Below are positions 16,826 to 25,157 of a stretch of 64,000 nt of DNA, one piece after another. Origin of the DNA: BOKV01 sp049289295 (GTDB lineage: Bacteria; Pseudomonadota; Alphaproteobacteria; Rhizobiales; Rhizobiaceae); contig JBATLL010000075.1 in NCBI GenBank assembly GCA_049289295.1, forward strand, positions 62,001 to 126,000. The letters run 5' to 3'. The position numbers and the translations under genes are program-made. Every line of letters begins with the position of its first letter. The stretch's first letter is position 1. The notes below the pieces were generated by a model. The model was not told the DNA's origin and made no database searches. It saw nothing but the letters and a program-made list of their open reading frames with translations.

Positions 16826-18736
16826 TCAGGCAGATTTCTTTTCGTCGTCGTCGATTTCCTCGAAATCGGCATCCACGACGTCATCATCCTTTGCCGCATC
16901 GGAAGCCGCGTCTGCTTCAGCTGCTTCCTTCTGGCTGGCTTCGTACACTGCCTGACCGAGCTTCATCGAGGCATTTGCCAATGTTTCCGACTTTGCCTTA
17001 ATGTCCTCGGCATCCCCCGACCCGATTGCGGACCTGAGATCGGCAATGGCCGTCTCGATCGCCTTCTTGTCGTCTGCGGAGACCTTGTCGCCATGTTCCG
17101 ACAGGGACTTTTCGGCAGAATGCACAAGGGATTCGGCCTGATTCCTGGCCTCGACCGATTCGCGCTTCTTCTTGTCTTCGTCAGCATGCGCTTCAGCGTC
17201 CTTGACCATCTTCTCGATGTCGTCATCGGACAGTCCGCCAGAAGCCTTGATCGAGATCTGCTGTTCCTTGCCGGTTCCCTTGTCCTTCGCCGACACGTTG
17301 ACAATGCCATTGGCATCAATGTCGAACGTGACTTCGATCTGCGGCATGCCGCGCGGTGCCGGTGGAATGCCCATCAGATCGAACTGACCAAGCATCTTGT
17401 TGTCCGCCGCCATTTCGCGTTCACCCTGGAAGACGCGAATTGTCACTGCAGCCTGGTTGTCCTCGGCAGTCGAGAAGACCTGGCCCTTCTTGGTCGGGAT
17501 CGTGGTGTTGCGATCGATAAGGCGCGTGAAGACCCCGCCCAGCGTTTCGATACCAAGCGACAAAGGTGTCACGTCGAGCAGGAGGACATCCTTGACGTCT
17601 CCCTGCAGGACACCGGCCTGAATGGCTGCACCAAGTGCCACCACTTCATCCGGGTTCACACCCTTGTGCGGTTCCTTGCCGAAGAATTCCTTCACGATCT
17701 GCTGGATGCGAGGCATGCGCGTCATGCCACCCACGAGCACCACTTCGTCGATCTCGCCAGCCTTCATGCCGGCATCCTTCAACGCGGCCCTGCATGGGTC
17801 GATCGTGCGCTTGACGAGATCTTCGACAAGCGATTCGAACTTGGCACGGGTCAGCTTCATTGTCAGGTGCTTGGGACCCGACTTGTCTGCTGTGATGAAG
17901 GGCAGGTTGATTTCCGTCTGCGAACCGGAAGACAGTTCGATCTTTGCCTTTTCGGCAGCTTCCTTCAGGCGCTGAAGCGCCATCTTGTCGTTCTTCAGAT
18001 CAATGCCCTGCTCCTTGCGGAACTCGTCGGCAAGATAGTCGACCAGGCGCATATCGAAGTCTTCACCGCCAAGGAACGTGTCGCCGTTGGTGGATTTCAC
18101 CTCGAACACGCCGTCACCAATTTCAAGGACGGACACGTCGAACGTGCCGCCGCCAAGATCGTAGACGGCAATGGTCTTGCCATCGTTCTTGTCGAGGCCA
18201 TAGGCAAGCGCAGCTGCGGTCGGCTCGTTGATGATGCGCAGTACCTCAAGGCCTGCGATCTTTCCGGCATCCTTGGTGGCCTGACGCTGGGCGTCATTGA
18301 AGTAGGCAGGAACGGTAATTACGGCCTGCTCGACCTTTTCGCCAAGATAGGCTTCCGCCGTTTCCTTCATCTTCTGCAGGATCATCGCAGATATCTGCGA
18401 TGGCGAGGACTTCTGGCCCCCGGCTTCGACCCATGCATCACCATTGTCGGCTTTCACGATGGAATAGGGGACAAGTTTCTTGTCCTTCTCGACCATCGGA
18501 TCGTCATGGCGACGGCCAATGAGGCGCTTAACAGCGAACAGGGTGTTTTCAGGATTTGTTACCGCCTGACGCTTGGCCGGCTGGCCTACAAGCCGTTCGC
18601 CATCATCGGTGAAGGCTACCATGGACGGCGTGGTGCGAGCACCTTCCGAGTTCTCGATGACCTTCGGTTCCTTGCCATCCATCACTGCAACGCAGGAATT
18701 GGTGGTCCCAAGGTCGATGCCAATTACTTTTGCCAT
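16826..18736 (-). CDS. dnaK: Chaperone DnaK (Hsp70)
   Basis: A 636-residue Hsp70, full length. It starts IGIDLGTTNSCVAV (ATP phosphate loop 1), with the conserved INEPTAAALAYG and YDLGGGTFDVS segments and the interdomain linker DVLLLDVTPLSLG, and ends with an acidic tail (DDDVVDADFEEIDDD) as in other proteobacterial DnaKs. It folds and protects proteins together with DnaJ and GrpE, and usually feeds back on RpoH; grpE is not in the window. A strong RpoH-type promoter lies about 110 bases upstream. alkB is divergently placed on the other side of that gap. Confidence 0.99.
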   Translation of the reverse strand: MAKVIGIDLGTTNSCVAVMDGKEPKVIENSEGARTTPSMVAFTDDGERLVGQPAKRQAVTNPENTLFAVKRLIGRRHDDPMVEKDKKLVPYSIVKADNGDAWVEAGGQKSSPSQISAMILQKMKETAEAYLGEKVEQAVITVPAYFNDAQRQATKDAGKIAGLEVLRIINEPTAAALAYGLDKNDGKTIAVYDLGGGTFDVSVLEIGDGVFEVKSTNGDTFLGGEDFDMRLVDYLADEFRKEQGIDLKNDKMALQRLKEAAEKAKIELSSGSQTEINLPFITADKSGPKHLTMKLTRAKFESLVEDLVKRTIDPCRAALKDAGMKAGEIDEVVLVGGMTRMPRIQQIVKEFFGKEPHKGVNPDEVVALGAAIQAGVLQGDVKDVLLLDVTPLSLGIETLGGVFTRLIDRNTTIPTKKGQVFSTAEDNQAAVTIRVFQGEREMAADNKMLGQFDLMGIPPAPRGMPQIEVTFDIDANGIVNVSAKDKGTGKEQQISIKASGGLSDDDIEKMVKDAEAHADEDKKKRESVEARNQAESLVHSAEKSLSEHGDKVSADDKKAIETAIADLRSAIGSGDAEDIKAKSETLANASMKLGQAVYEASQKEAAEADAASDAAKDDDVVDADFEEIDDDEKKSA

Positions 18737-18840
18737 ACTGCATGCTCCTTGCTAGCAAACGGCAGGGACCCTATCTCAGGCATTCCCTAAGCCGCTCCTT
18801 GTGGAATTGGGCAACCGCACGGTGCGCAATTGCGTTGGCG

Positions 18841-18872
18841 GGTATATAAGAAGCCTGGATGAATGCTGCAAG
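18841..18872 (-). promoter_or_regulatory. dnaK: RpoH heat-shock promoter of dnaK
   Basis: On the minus strand CTTG (18872-18869), exactly 18 bases, then CTTATATACC (18850-18841). The alphaproteobacterial heat-shock consensus is CTTG-N17-18-CYTATNTNNG, and every specified position but the last matches. The start of transcription would be near 18835, leaving a leader of about 100 bases before dnaK. Confidence 0.8.
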
Positions 18873-18952
18873 ATTTTCATCCGGCGAATCGCCATCGTTT
18901 TGCAGGTTTGGTGCCATGAAATCGTCATGTCCGGCCGATTTGCCGTTCATTC

Positions 18953-19612
18953 ATGCCTTTCAGGCCGGATTCAATGCCGGACGTTCGTGACATGCAGGTC
19001 CTTCCACCGGGCTTTCACCACCTGCCTGGCTATCTCGATCGGGACAGCCAACATGCGCTTCTGGCAGAAATCCGCAAGGTCGTGGCCCAGGCCCCCCTGT
19101 ACGTTCCTGCCATGCCTCGAACCGGCAAGGCGATGAGCGTCCGCATGACAAATTGCGGATTGCTCGGCTGGGTCAGCGACAAGGATCGCGGCTATCGTTA
19201 TCAAACCAATCATCCGGTCACCGGTAATCCATGGCCTGCAATGCCGGAAATGTTGCAGACCATCTGGTGCGCACTGGCTTCCTATCGCGGGGAAGCTGAG
19301 GCCTGCCTTGTCAATTTCTACGATGAGAAGGCCAAGATGGGACTTCACCAGGATCGCGATGAGCAGGATCTGACGGCGCCCGTCGTTTCGCTTTCACTTG
19401 GTGACACATGTCTTTTCCGTGTGGGCGGGACGCGGCGTGATGACCGCACGGTATCCTTCAGGCTGGCAAGCGGCGACGCAGTGCTGCTTTCAGGAAAGTC
19501 CAGACTTGCCTATCACGGCGTTGATCGCATCTATCCCGATACGTCACCGCTTTTGCGCAATGGCGGACGAATCAACCTCACACTTCGGCGCGTAACTCCC
19601 GCTTCCAGCTGA
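18953..19612 (+). CDS. alkB: DNA oxidative demethylase AlkB
   Basis: Fe(II)/2-oxoglutarate dioxygenase that removes methyl groups from 1-methyladenine and 3-methylcytosine in DNA. With the start at 18953 it has 219 residues. The iron ligands are H132 and D134 (in MGLHQDRDEQD) and H188 (in SRLAYHGVDRI), and the 2-oxoglutarate-binding arginines are in GGRINLTLRRV (R206, R212). NFYDEKAKMGLHQD is typical of AlkB. The start is uncertain: ATG 18953, 18974 and 18992 all lack a clear ribosome site. It is divergent from dnaK and convergent with coaA, 14 bases away, and has no ada gene beside it. Confidence 0.93.
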   Translation: MPFRPDSMPDVRDMQVLPPGFHHLPGYLDRDSQHALLAEIRKVVAQAPLYVPAMPRTGKAMSVRMTNCGLLGWVSDKDRGYRYQTNHPVTGNPWPAMPEMLQTIWCALASYRGEAEACLVNFYDEKAKMGLHQDRDEQDLTAPVVSLSLGDTCLFRVGGTRRDDRTVSFRLASGDAVLLSGKSRLAYHGVDRIYPDTSPLLRNGGRINLTLRRVTPASS

Positions 19613-19626
19613 ATTGCACGATTCGC

Positions 19627-20649
19627 TCAAAGGCGGCGCAGGGCGACCTTCTCGATCAGATGGTCTGGACCCTTGCGAAGGACCAGGTCAGCGCGCGGCC
19701 TGGTTGGCAAGATGTTCTGATGAAGATTGATCGAGTTGATATTGTCCCAAAGGCCCTGCGCGATGGCGTAAGCCGCGTCTTCGGACAATTGCGAATAGCG
19801 ATGAAAGAATGACTTCGGGTTGGTGAAGGCTGTTTCTCGCAACCGCATGAAGCGATCGACATACCAGCGTTCGATATCCCGCTCGTCAGCATCAATGTAG
19901 ATCGAGAAATCGAAGAAGTCTGAAATGAAGGGCACGCTGCGGCCAGCCTTGGGCAGGTCGCTTGACTGCAGAACGTTGATTCCTTCGAAAATCAGGATAT
20001 CCGGCCGTTCGATGGTTCGATACTCACCCTTGAGGACATCGTAGGTAAGGTGGGAATAAAGCGGCGCTGACACTTCGGGTTCACCCGCCTTGACTGCCGA
20101 CAGGAAACGCAGGAGTGCGCCTGAATCATAGCTTTCCGGAAAGCCCTTGCGGTTCATCAGCCGCCTGCGTCGCAAGGTCGAGTTGGGAAGCAGAAACCCG
20201 TCCGTGGTTATCAGTTCGACTTTCGGGCTTGAGGGCCAGCGGGCGAGCAGTTCCTTGAGGAGCCTGGCAACCGTCGACTTGCCAACGGCAACCGAGCCTG
20301 CAACCCCGATGATGAAGGGTGTCTTCTGGCCCCTGAGATCGAGAAACCTGGAGCGCTGCTTGAAGAGGCGGATGGAAGATTCGCAATGTGCCGAAAGCAG
20401 TCTGGAAATCGAGAGATAGATGCGCTTCACTTCGTCCATCGACACCGGATCGTTGAGCGAGCGAAGGCGTTCAATTTCCTTTTCCGTCAGGGTCATGGGC
20501 GTATCGGCACGAAATCTCGACCATTCCTGCGCGGAAAAATTCAGGAATGGACTGACTTCCCTGCCGGGATTTCGGGGCGACCAGAATTCATCGTGCGAAA
20601 CGGAAGAGCCACGACGGATCGCCTTTATCAATGCACTGCGAGCTGTCAC
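19627..20649 (-). CDS. coaA: Pantothenate kinase (type I)
   Basis: P-loop kinase of the first, regulated step of coenzyme A synthesis. Walker A GSVAVGKST lies near residues 118-126, followed by VELITTDGFLLPN, KGFPESYDSGALLRFL and PDILIFEGINVLQ, all CoaA hallmarks. The open frame extends to 20754 but the upstream part overlaps hisE. I propose GTG 20649, which overlaps the hisE stop (GTGA) and has GGGAG about ten bases before it, giving 340 residues; family members are about 315-330, so an internal TTG is possible. It ends the his operon, an arrangement common in rhizobia. Confidence 0.93.
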   Translation of the reverse strand: MTARSALIKAIRRGSSVSHDEFWSPRNPGREVSPFLNFSAQEWSRFRADTPMTLTEKEIERLRSLNDPVSMDEVKRIYLSISRLLSAHCESSIRLFKQRSRFLDLRGQKTPFIIGVAGSVAVGKSTVARLLKELLARWPSSPKVELITTDGFLLPNSTLRRRRLMNRKGFPESYDSGALLRFLSAVKAGEPEVSAPLYSHLTYDVLKGEYRTIERPDILIFEGINVLQSSDLPKAGRSVPFISDFFDFSIYIDADERDIERWYVDRFMRLRETAFTNPKSFFHRYSQLSEDAAYAIAQGLWDNINSINLHQNILPTRPRADLVLRKGPDHLIEKVALRRL

Positions 20650-20978
20650 GACGATTTTGCTCCCGCCTTTGCGCGGGAAGCCTTTTCCGCCAGTCCACCT
20701 TGTGCCGTTCGCGATTCCAGTTCCGCCATCACGGTTTCCAGCGGAACGTCGCAAGCTCGGAGCAAAACGAGCAGGTGATAGAGCGTGTCGGCGGCTTCCT
20801 TGGCAAGCTCCTGCCGGTCACCCTTTACCGCAGCAATCACCGCCTCAACAGCTTCCTCACCGAGCTTCTGCGCGCACTTTCCAGTGCCACGCGCGATCAG
20901 GCTCGCAGTATAGGAGGTATCATCGGTAACCGCAGCACGGCGGCGAATGATATCGTCTAGATCGGATAGGGTGAACAT
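20646..20978 (-). CDS. hisE: Phosphoribosyl-ATP pyrophosphatase
   Basis: A 110-residue all-alpha MazG-like enzyme for the second step of histidine synthesis (PR-ATP to PR-AMP). The conserved metal-binding acidic helix is in CAQKLGEEAVEAVIAAVKGD, followed by ELAKEAADTLYHLLVLLRA. It is a separate protein, not fused to HisI as in enterobacteria; hisI is not in the window. It sits 36 bases after hisF and overlaps coaA by four bases. Confidence 0.96.
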   Translation of the reverse strand: MFTLSDLDDIIRRRAAVTDDTSYTASLIARGTGKCAQKLGEEAVEAVIAAVKGDRQELAKEAADTLYHLLVLLRACDVPLETVMAELESRTAQGGLAEKASRAKAGAKSS

Positions 20979-21014
20979 CGGCCGCTTGCCCCGTGCCCGT
21001 GCTACAATTCGGTG

Positions 21015-21788
21015 TCAGTCTAGTCTTATCGGAATACCGGCTTTCTGCATATGCCGCTTTGCTTGGCCAATCGTATAGGTACCGAAATGGAAAATCGATG
21101 CAGCCAGTACAGCCGAAGCATGACCGCTGCGGATTCCTTCAACCAGATGATCGAGGTTTCCCACACCACCAGAGGCAATGACGGGGACGCGAACCGCATC
21201 GGAGACCGAGCGTGTCAGCTCGATGTCATATCCGTTCTTGCGGCCATCCTGGTCCATTGAAGTCAGCAGGATTTCGCCAGCGCCAAGATCGACCACCTTC
21301 GCCGCAAATTCCACCGCATCTATTCCCGTCGAATTGCGTCCGCCATGGGTGAAGATTTCCCAACGCGCGGGTTCGCCATCGATGGAGATACGCTTGGCAT
21401 CGATAGCCACCACTATGCACTGGTTCCCGAACTTGTCTGCGGCTTCCGCCACGAATTCCGGTTGTCTGACGGCAGTCGTGTTGATGGAAACCTTGTCGGC
21501 TCCCGCGTTCAGCAATTTGCGGATATCGGCGATTTCACGCACACCGCCGCCGACAGTCAGCGGCATGAAGCAATGTTCGGCAGTTTGCGCGACAATGTCG
21601 AACAGAATGCTGCGATTGTCCGATGATGCGGTGATGTCGAGAAATGTCAGCTCGTCAGCGCCAGCCTCATCATAGGCTCTGGCAGCTTCGACCGGATCCC
21701 CAGCATCGACCAGATCGACAAAGGAAACTCCCTTGACGACGCGGCCATCCTTGACGTCCAGGCAGGGTATCACTCGCGCCTTCAACAT
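21015..21788 (-). CDS. hisF: Imidazole glycerol phosphate synthase, cyclase
   Basis: A 257-residue beta/alpha-barrel. The catalytic aspartates are D11 in PCLDVKDGRVVKG and the one in VVAIDAKRI (about 130). The phosphate sites LTVGGGV and IASGGVGNLDHL are intact. With HisH it turns PRFAR and glutamine-derived ammonia into imidazole glycerol phosphate and AICAR. Its start overlaps the end of hisA by seven bases, so the two are coupled. Confidence 0.98.
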   Translation of the reverse strand: MLKARVIPCLDVKDGRVVKGVSFVDLVDAGDPVEAARAYDEAGADELTFLDITASSDNRSILFDIVAQTAEHCFMPLTVGGGVREIADIRKLLNAGADKVSINTTAVRQPEFVAEAADKFGNQCIVVAIDAKRISIDGEPARWEIFTHGGRNSTGIDAVEFAAKVVDLGAGEILLTSMDQDGRKNGYDIELTRSVSDAVRVPVIASGGVGNLDHLVEGIRSGHASAVLAASIFHFGTYTIGQAKRHMQKAGIPIRLD

Positions 21789-22543
21789 TGTCTTTCTCCG
21801 CGCAGCAGCGCCAGAGCCTCGGCAGGATCCAGCCTGCCGTCATACAGGGCGCGACCGGTGATGGCGCCCTCGAGCCTGGCACAATCCGGTTTCATCAGGC
21901 GTTTCACATCCTCGATGGAAGCAAACCCACCCGAAGCAATGACTGGTATCGTGACCGCATCTGCCAATTCGATGGTTGAATCCCAGTTGATGCCCGTCAG
22001 CACACCATCCCTGTCGATGTCGGTGTAGATGATGGCAGCGACGCCGGCGTCCTCGAATTTGCAGGCCAATTCGATCACGCCAAGTGTGGAGGCTTCTGCC
22101 CATCCTTCGACGGCTACCTTTCCACCCCTGGCATCGATGCCAACAGCAATGCGGCCCTGGAATTTGCGGCATGCCTCGAAAACGAGGGCGGGATCACGCA
22201 CGGCCACTGTTCCCAGAATGACCCGGGCCAGTCCTCTGGACAGCCAATTTTCAATATGGTCGAGGGTGCGAATGCCACCGCCCAGCTGGACTGGATTGCG
22301 GGTTGCCTGCAGGATCGATTCAACCGCTGGCCCGTTGATCGTTTCGCCGGCAAAGGCGCCATTGAGATCGACCACATGAAGCCATTCGAAACCCTGGTCC
22401 TCAAAGGCTTTTGCCTGAGCACCCGGGTCTGTGTTGTAGACGGTCGCCTGGTCCATGTCGCCGAGCTTCAGGCGCACGCATTGCCCGTCCTTCAGATCAA
22501 TGGCGGGAAAAAGCTTCTTTGTAGTGCTGCTCAAGGTTTCCAT
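21782..22543 (-). CDS. hisA: ProFAR isomerase
   Basis: A 253-residue barrel homologous to HisF, carrying out the Amadori rearrangement of ProFAR. Catalytic aspartates are D16 in LFPAIDLKDGQCVRL and the one of IAVGIDARGGKV, with YTDIDRDGVLTG and VIASGGFASIEDV at the phosphate end. Its start lies inside the end of hisH (13-base overlap) and its end overlaps hisF. Confidence 0.98.
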   Translation of the reverse strand: METLSSTTKKLFPAIDLKDGQCVRLKLGDMDQATVYNTDPGAQAKAFEDQGFEWLHVVDLNGAFAGETINGPAVESILQATRNPVQLGGGIRTLDHIENWLSRGLARVILGTVAVRDPALVFEACRKFQGRIAVGIDARGGKVAVEGWAEASTLGVIELACKFEDAGVAAIIYTDIDRDGVLTGINWDSTIELADAVTIPVIASGGFASIEDVKRLMKPDCARLEGAITGRALYDGRLDPAEALALLRGERQC

Positions 22544-23184
22544 CCAAGAAAGTTGGCTATGAGTTTCAGCCCGAGTTTCTGGCTTTTCTCAGGATGGAAC
22601 TGCGTACCCACCATGTTGTCACGACCGACTGCCGCAGTGACGGGGCCACCATAGTCGGTGGTTGCAAGGCATTCGCCCGCTTTGCTCGTCTGGATATGAT
22701 AGGAATGAACGAAATAGGCGTGCCAGCCAGAAGGACCAGTCGGAATTCCTTCAAACAATGGATGCGGATTGGTTATTTCAAGGGTGTTCCAGCCAATCTG
22801 CGGAACCTTGATCGATGGATCGGATGGCGTGATTTCGACCACATCGCCGGCGATCCAGCCAAGGCCCAGGGTTACGCGTTTTTCCAGCCCACGTTGCGCC
22901 ATAAGCTGTTGCCCGACACAGATGCCGAGGAATGGGCGCCCCTTTTGCTCGATGGCTTCACGCAAGGCAGGCACCATGCCGGAGATGGAATCCAGCCCGG
23001 CCCTGCAGTCCGCGAACGCGCCAACGCCCGGCAGGATGATGCGGTCCGCAGCCAGCACGTCTTCCGGCGCACTTGTAAGTTTCACATCGCTTTGGATGCC
23101 AGCCTCACGGGCCGCACGTTCCGTTGCCTTGAGGGCGGAATGCAGGTTTCCCGAGCCATAGTCTATGATTGAAACACGCATCAT
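22531..23184 (-). CDS. hisH: Imidazole glycerol phosphate synthase, glutaminase
   Basis: A 217-residue class I glutamine amidotransferase supplying ammonia to HisF. The nucleophile is C89 in LGICVGQQLM, and the His-Glu pair is in GTQFHPEKS near the C-terminus. SIIDYGSGNLHS at the N-terminus and ILPGVGAFADC are typical. Two adjacent ATG codons (23184, 23181) both overlap the stop of the DUF2628 gene; either may be used. Confidence 0.97.
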   Translation of the reverse strand: MMRVSIIDYGSGNLHSALKATERAAREAGIQSDVKLTSAPEDVLAADRIILPGVGAFADCRAGLDSISGMVPALREAIEQKGRPFLGICVGQQLMAQRGLEKRVTLGLGWIAGDVVEITPSDPSIKVPQIGWNTLEITNPHPLFEGIPTGPSGWHAYFVHSYHIQTSKAGECLATTDYGGPVTAAVGRDNMVGTQFHPEKSQKLGLKLIANFLGWKP

Positions 23185-23699
23185 GCCGGGTCGTATCCAC
23201 CGAAGATGGAGATGGAATCATTGTTGGAAATGCCAGATGGCCGACCAGCGGGTGGAGTTGCAGCAGGGTTCTGCCATACGCCTGATGCCGCCTTCATTTC
23301 GCGTTGCGCTGAACGGTCTGAAAGATCGTCCGCGCCAAACCCTTCGAAGTAGCGGATTTCAGCTTCCACCAGTGAACTCGCATCCACGATCGCAACCTGC
23401 TCCCAACCCTGTCTTTCCAGTTTTTCGGCGATGAGATTGTTACCCTCGAGCCAGAAATACAGTCCTGGAAGCGCGGACAGGATGGTAGCGGAAGGATCAT
23501 TTGCCAGGATCGACCAACTGCCAAGCGCGGCCACGACAATCAGATAACAGGCAAGCGCGAACCAGAGGCGATTCCAGACCAGCCAGACGAGCGGAAATAC
23601 CAACGCGAGCAACGATGCGCCGTCGCGAACGAAGCGAACCGGTGCGTGTTGCGGCCCTGAACTGGCGACAGGCTGCGTGTGGATCAAATAGCTGGCCAT
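23181..23699 (-). CDS. DUF2628 membrane protein inside the his operon
   Basis: A 172-residue protein. A short N-terminal part (MASYLIHTQPVAS, then VRFVRDGASLLALVFPLVWLVWNRLW) leads into two or three hydrophobic segments (about residues 27-48, 50-66 and a weaker one, SALPGLYFWLEGNN), and the C-terminal third is soluble with RQGWEQVAIVDASSLVEAEIRYFEGF. This is the DUF2628 pattern; the family has no known function. It lies between hisB and hisH, overlapping the hisH start, so it is co-translated with histidine enzymes. It may be a passenger; nothing in it suggests a histidine enzyme. ATG 23699 was chosen because the upstream 49 codons have no family resemblance. Confidence 0.75.
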   Translation of the reverse strand: MASYLIHTQPVASSGPQHAPVRFVRDGASLLALVFPLVWLVWNRLWFALACYLIVVAALGSWSILANDPSATILSALPGLYFWLEGNNLIAEKLERQGWEQVAIVDASSLVEAEIRYFEGFGADDLSDRSAQREMKAASGVWQNPAATPPAGRPSGISNNDSISIFGGYDPA

Positions 23700-23760
23700 G
23701 CGGTTGTCATAAACGCCGATTTCGCATTGCACAAGAAGGCATGCGCGAGCGGCGACAAGG

Positions 23761-24363
23761 TCAGGCGCTGAGCGTTCCCTTGGTCGAGGGAACCGCACCG
23801 GGCTGACGCGAATCGGTTTCGAGTGCCTGACGCAGAGCGCGGGCAACAGCCTTGAAGCAGGTCTCGGCTATGTGATGGTTATTTTCGCCATAATGGTTCC
23901 ACACATGCAAAGTCACGCCCGCATTGTGGGCGAAAGCGTGGAAGAATTCCCGAAACAGTTCGGTATCGTAACTACCGACCTTCGGCCGGGAGAAATCGAC
24001 CTTCCAAACCAGGTACGGGCGGCCGGAAATATCAATGGCTGCGCGTGTCAGCGTTTCGTCCATCGCGAGATCGATTGAAGCATATCTGCGGATACCGACC
24101 CGATCCCCCATCGCTTTCGCCAGCGCCTGACCAAGTGCGATGCCGGTGTCCTCGCTCGTGTGGTGGTCGTCAATGTGCAAGTCACCAATGGCGCGGATCT
24201 TCATGTCGATGAGGGAGTGGCGAGAAAGCTGTTCCAGCATGTGATCGAAAAAACCGATGCCGGTCGAGATATCGTACTTGCCGGTGCCATCAAGATTCAC
24301 TTCCACGGAAATGTCCGTTTCCCTGGTGGTCCGGGTTATTTTCGCCTTCCGCGTCACAGCCAT
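23761..24363 (-). CDS. hisB: Imidazoleglycerol-phosphate dehydratase
   Basis: A 200-residue manganese enzyme. It has the two half-repeats with their metal-binding histidine motifs: FFDHMLEQLSRHS and DLHIDDHHTSEDTGIALGQA in the first, FFHAFAHNAGVTLHV and NNHHIAETCFKAVARALRQA in the second. It is the single-function form, without the HisB phosphatase domain. ATG 24363 has GGAGG five bases upstream; the open frame beyond it to 24759 is the shadow of the hslV region. First gene of the operon hisB-DUF2628-hisH-hisA-hisF-hisE-coaA, divergent from hslV. Confidence 0.97.
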   Translation of the reverse strand: MAVTRKAKITRTTRETDISVEVNLDGTGKYDISTGIGFFDHMLEQLSRHSLIDMKIRAIGDLHIDDHHTSEDTGIALGQALAKAMGDRVGIRRYASIDLAMDETLTRAAIDISGRPYLVWKVDFSRPKVGSYDTELFREFFHAFAHNAGVTLHVWNHYGENNHHIAETCFKAVARALRQALETDSRQPGAVPSTKGTLSA

Positions 24364-24538
24364 CTGGGCCTCCATTGTCGCGGGTTGCTCATAGCAGTTG
24401 AAACTTGAAAAAGCCATAACGCGCGCGGATGGATGCAGACGGTCGAGCTCCTGTTTGAAAAGCTGAAAAAACCACATAGATAGTGCTGGATGTGCAGGGC
24501 CGCGAACCAGCAGCGCAATTCGGGAAGTGAAAGCAATC

Positions 24539-25093
24539 ATGAGTCGGGAACAATCCATCACCATGCACGCGACGACCATCGTGACCATTCGCAAGGGCGG
24601 GAAGGTCGTAATTGCAGGTGATGGCCAGGTTTCGCTTGGCCAGACCGTGATGAAGGGAAATGCGAGAAAGGTTCGCAGACTGGGCAAGGGCGATGTCATT
24701 GCCGGTTTTGCCGGGGCAACAGCGGATGCCTTCACCCTGCTCGAGCGGCTGGAAGCCAAACTGGAGCAATATCCCGGCCAGCTGACGCGCGCCTGCGTGG
24801 AACTGGCGAAGGACTGGCGAACCGACCGCTACCTGCGTCGGCTGGAAGCCATGATGCTGGTAGCGGACAAAACGGTCAGCCTGGCCATCACCGGCAATGG
24901 CGATGTGCTGGAACCGGAACAAGGCGTGATGGCTATCGGATCAGGCGGCAATTATGCGCTGGCAGCAGCTCGTGCATTGATTGACAGCGACATGGATGCA
25001 GAACAGATCGCGCTCAAGGCCATGCAGATTGCATCGGAGATTTGTGTCTACACCAATTCCAACTTCGTGGTGGAAACGCTGGATGCCGATTGA
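24539..25093 (+). CDS. hslV: HslV protease subunit
   Basis: Proteasome-like threonine peptidase of the HslUV (ClpQY) machine. In E. coli the mature protein starts at threonine after Met removal (TTIV). Here the same TTIVTIRKGGKVVIAGDGQ stretch starts at residue 12 of a 184-residue product, so an 11-residue N-terminal extension (or three residues if translation starts at ATG 24563) must be removed to expose the nucleophile T12. GTG 24527 is a third, longer start. The rest, such as KGNARKVRRLGKGDVIAGFAG and MAIGSGGNYALAAARAL, is fully conserved. It is divergent from hisB and 64 bases before hslU. Confidence 0.96.
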   Translation: MSREQSITMHATTIVTIRKGGKVVIAGDGQVSLGQTVMKGNARKVRRLGKGDVIAGFAGATADAFTLLERLEAKLEQYPGQLTRACVELAKDWRTDRYLRRLEAMMLVADKTVSLAITGNGDVLEPEQGVMAIGSGGNYALAAARALIDSDMDAEQIALKAMQIASEICVYTNSNFVVETLDAD

Positions 25094-25157
25094 CAGGATT
25101 GCGATCCGCTTACCCCCTGCGCACGATCATGAATTTCGAACGGAACGGACAAACCGA

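Noticed and set aside
16700..18790. Long plus-strand open frame of 696 codons opposite dnaK
   Set aside because: It is the mirror of dnaK in a GC-rich codon pattern; the protein resembles nothing and dnaK is certain.
24404..24479. RpoH promoter before hslV (CTTG at 24404, or TTTGAA with CCACATAG)
   Set aside because: At 18-base spacing the -10 side (CGGATGG) matches too few consensus positions; the second pair has a 12-base spacer, too short. hslUV may still be heat-induced.
23847..24759. Extension of the hisB frame to 24759
   Set aside because: Crosses the hslV region on the other strand; ATG 24363 has a good ribosome site and the family N-terminus.
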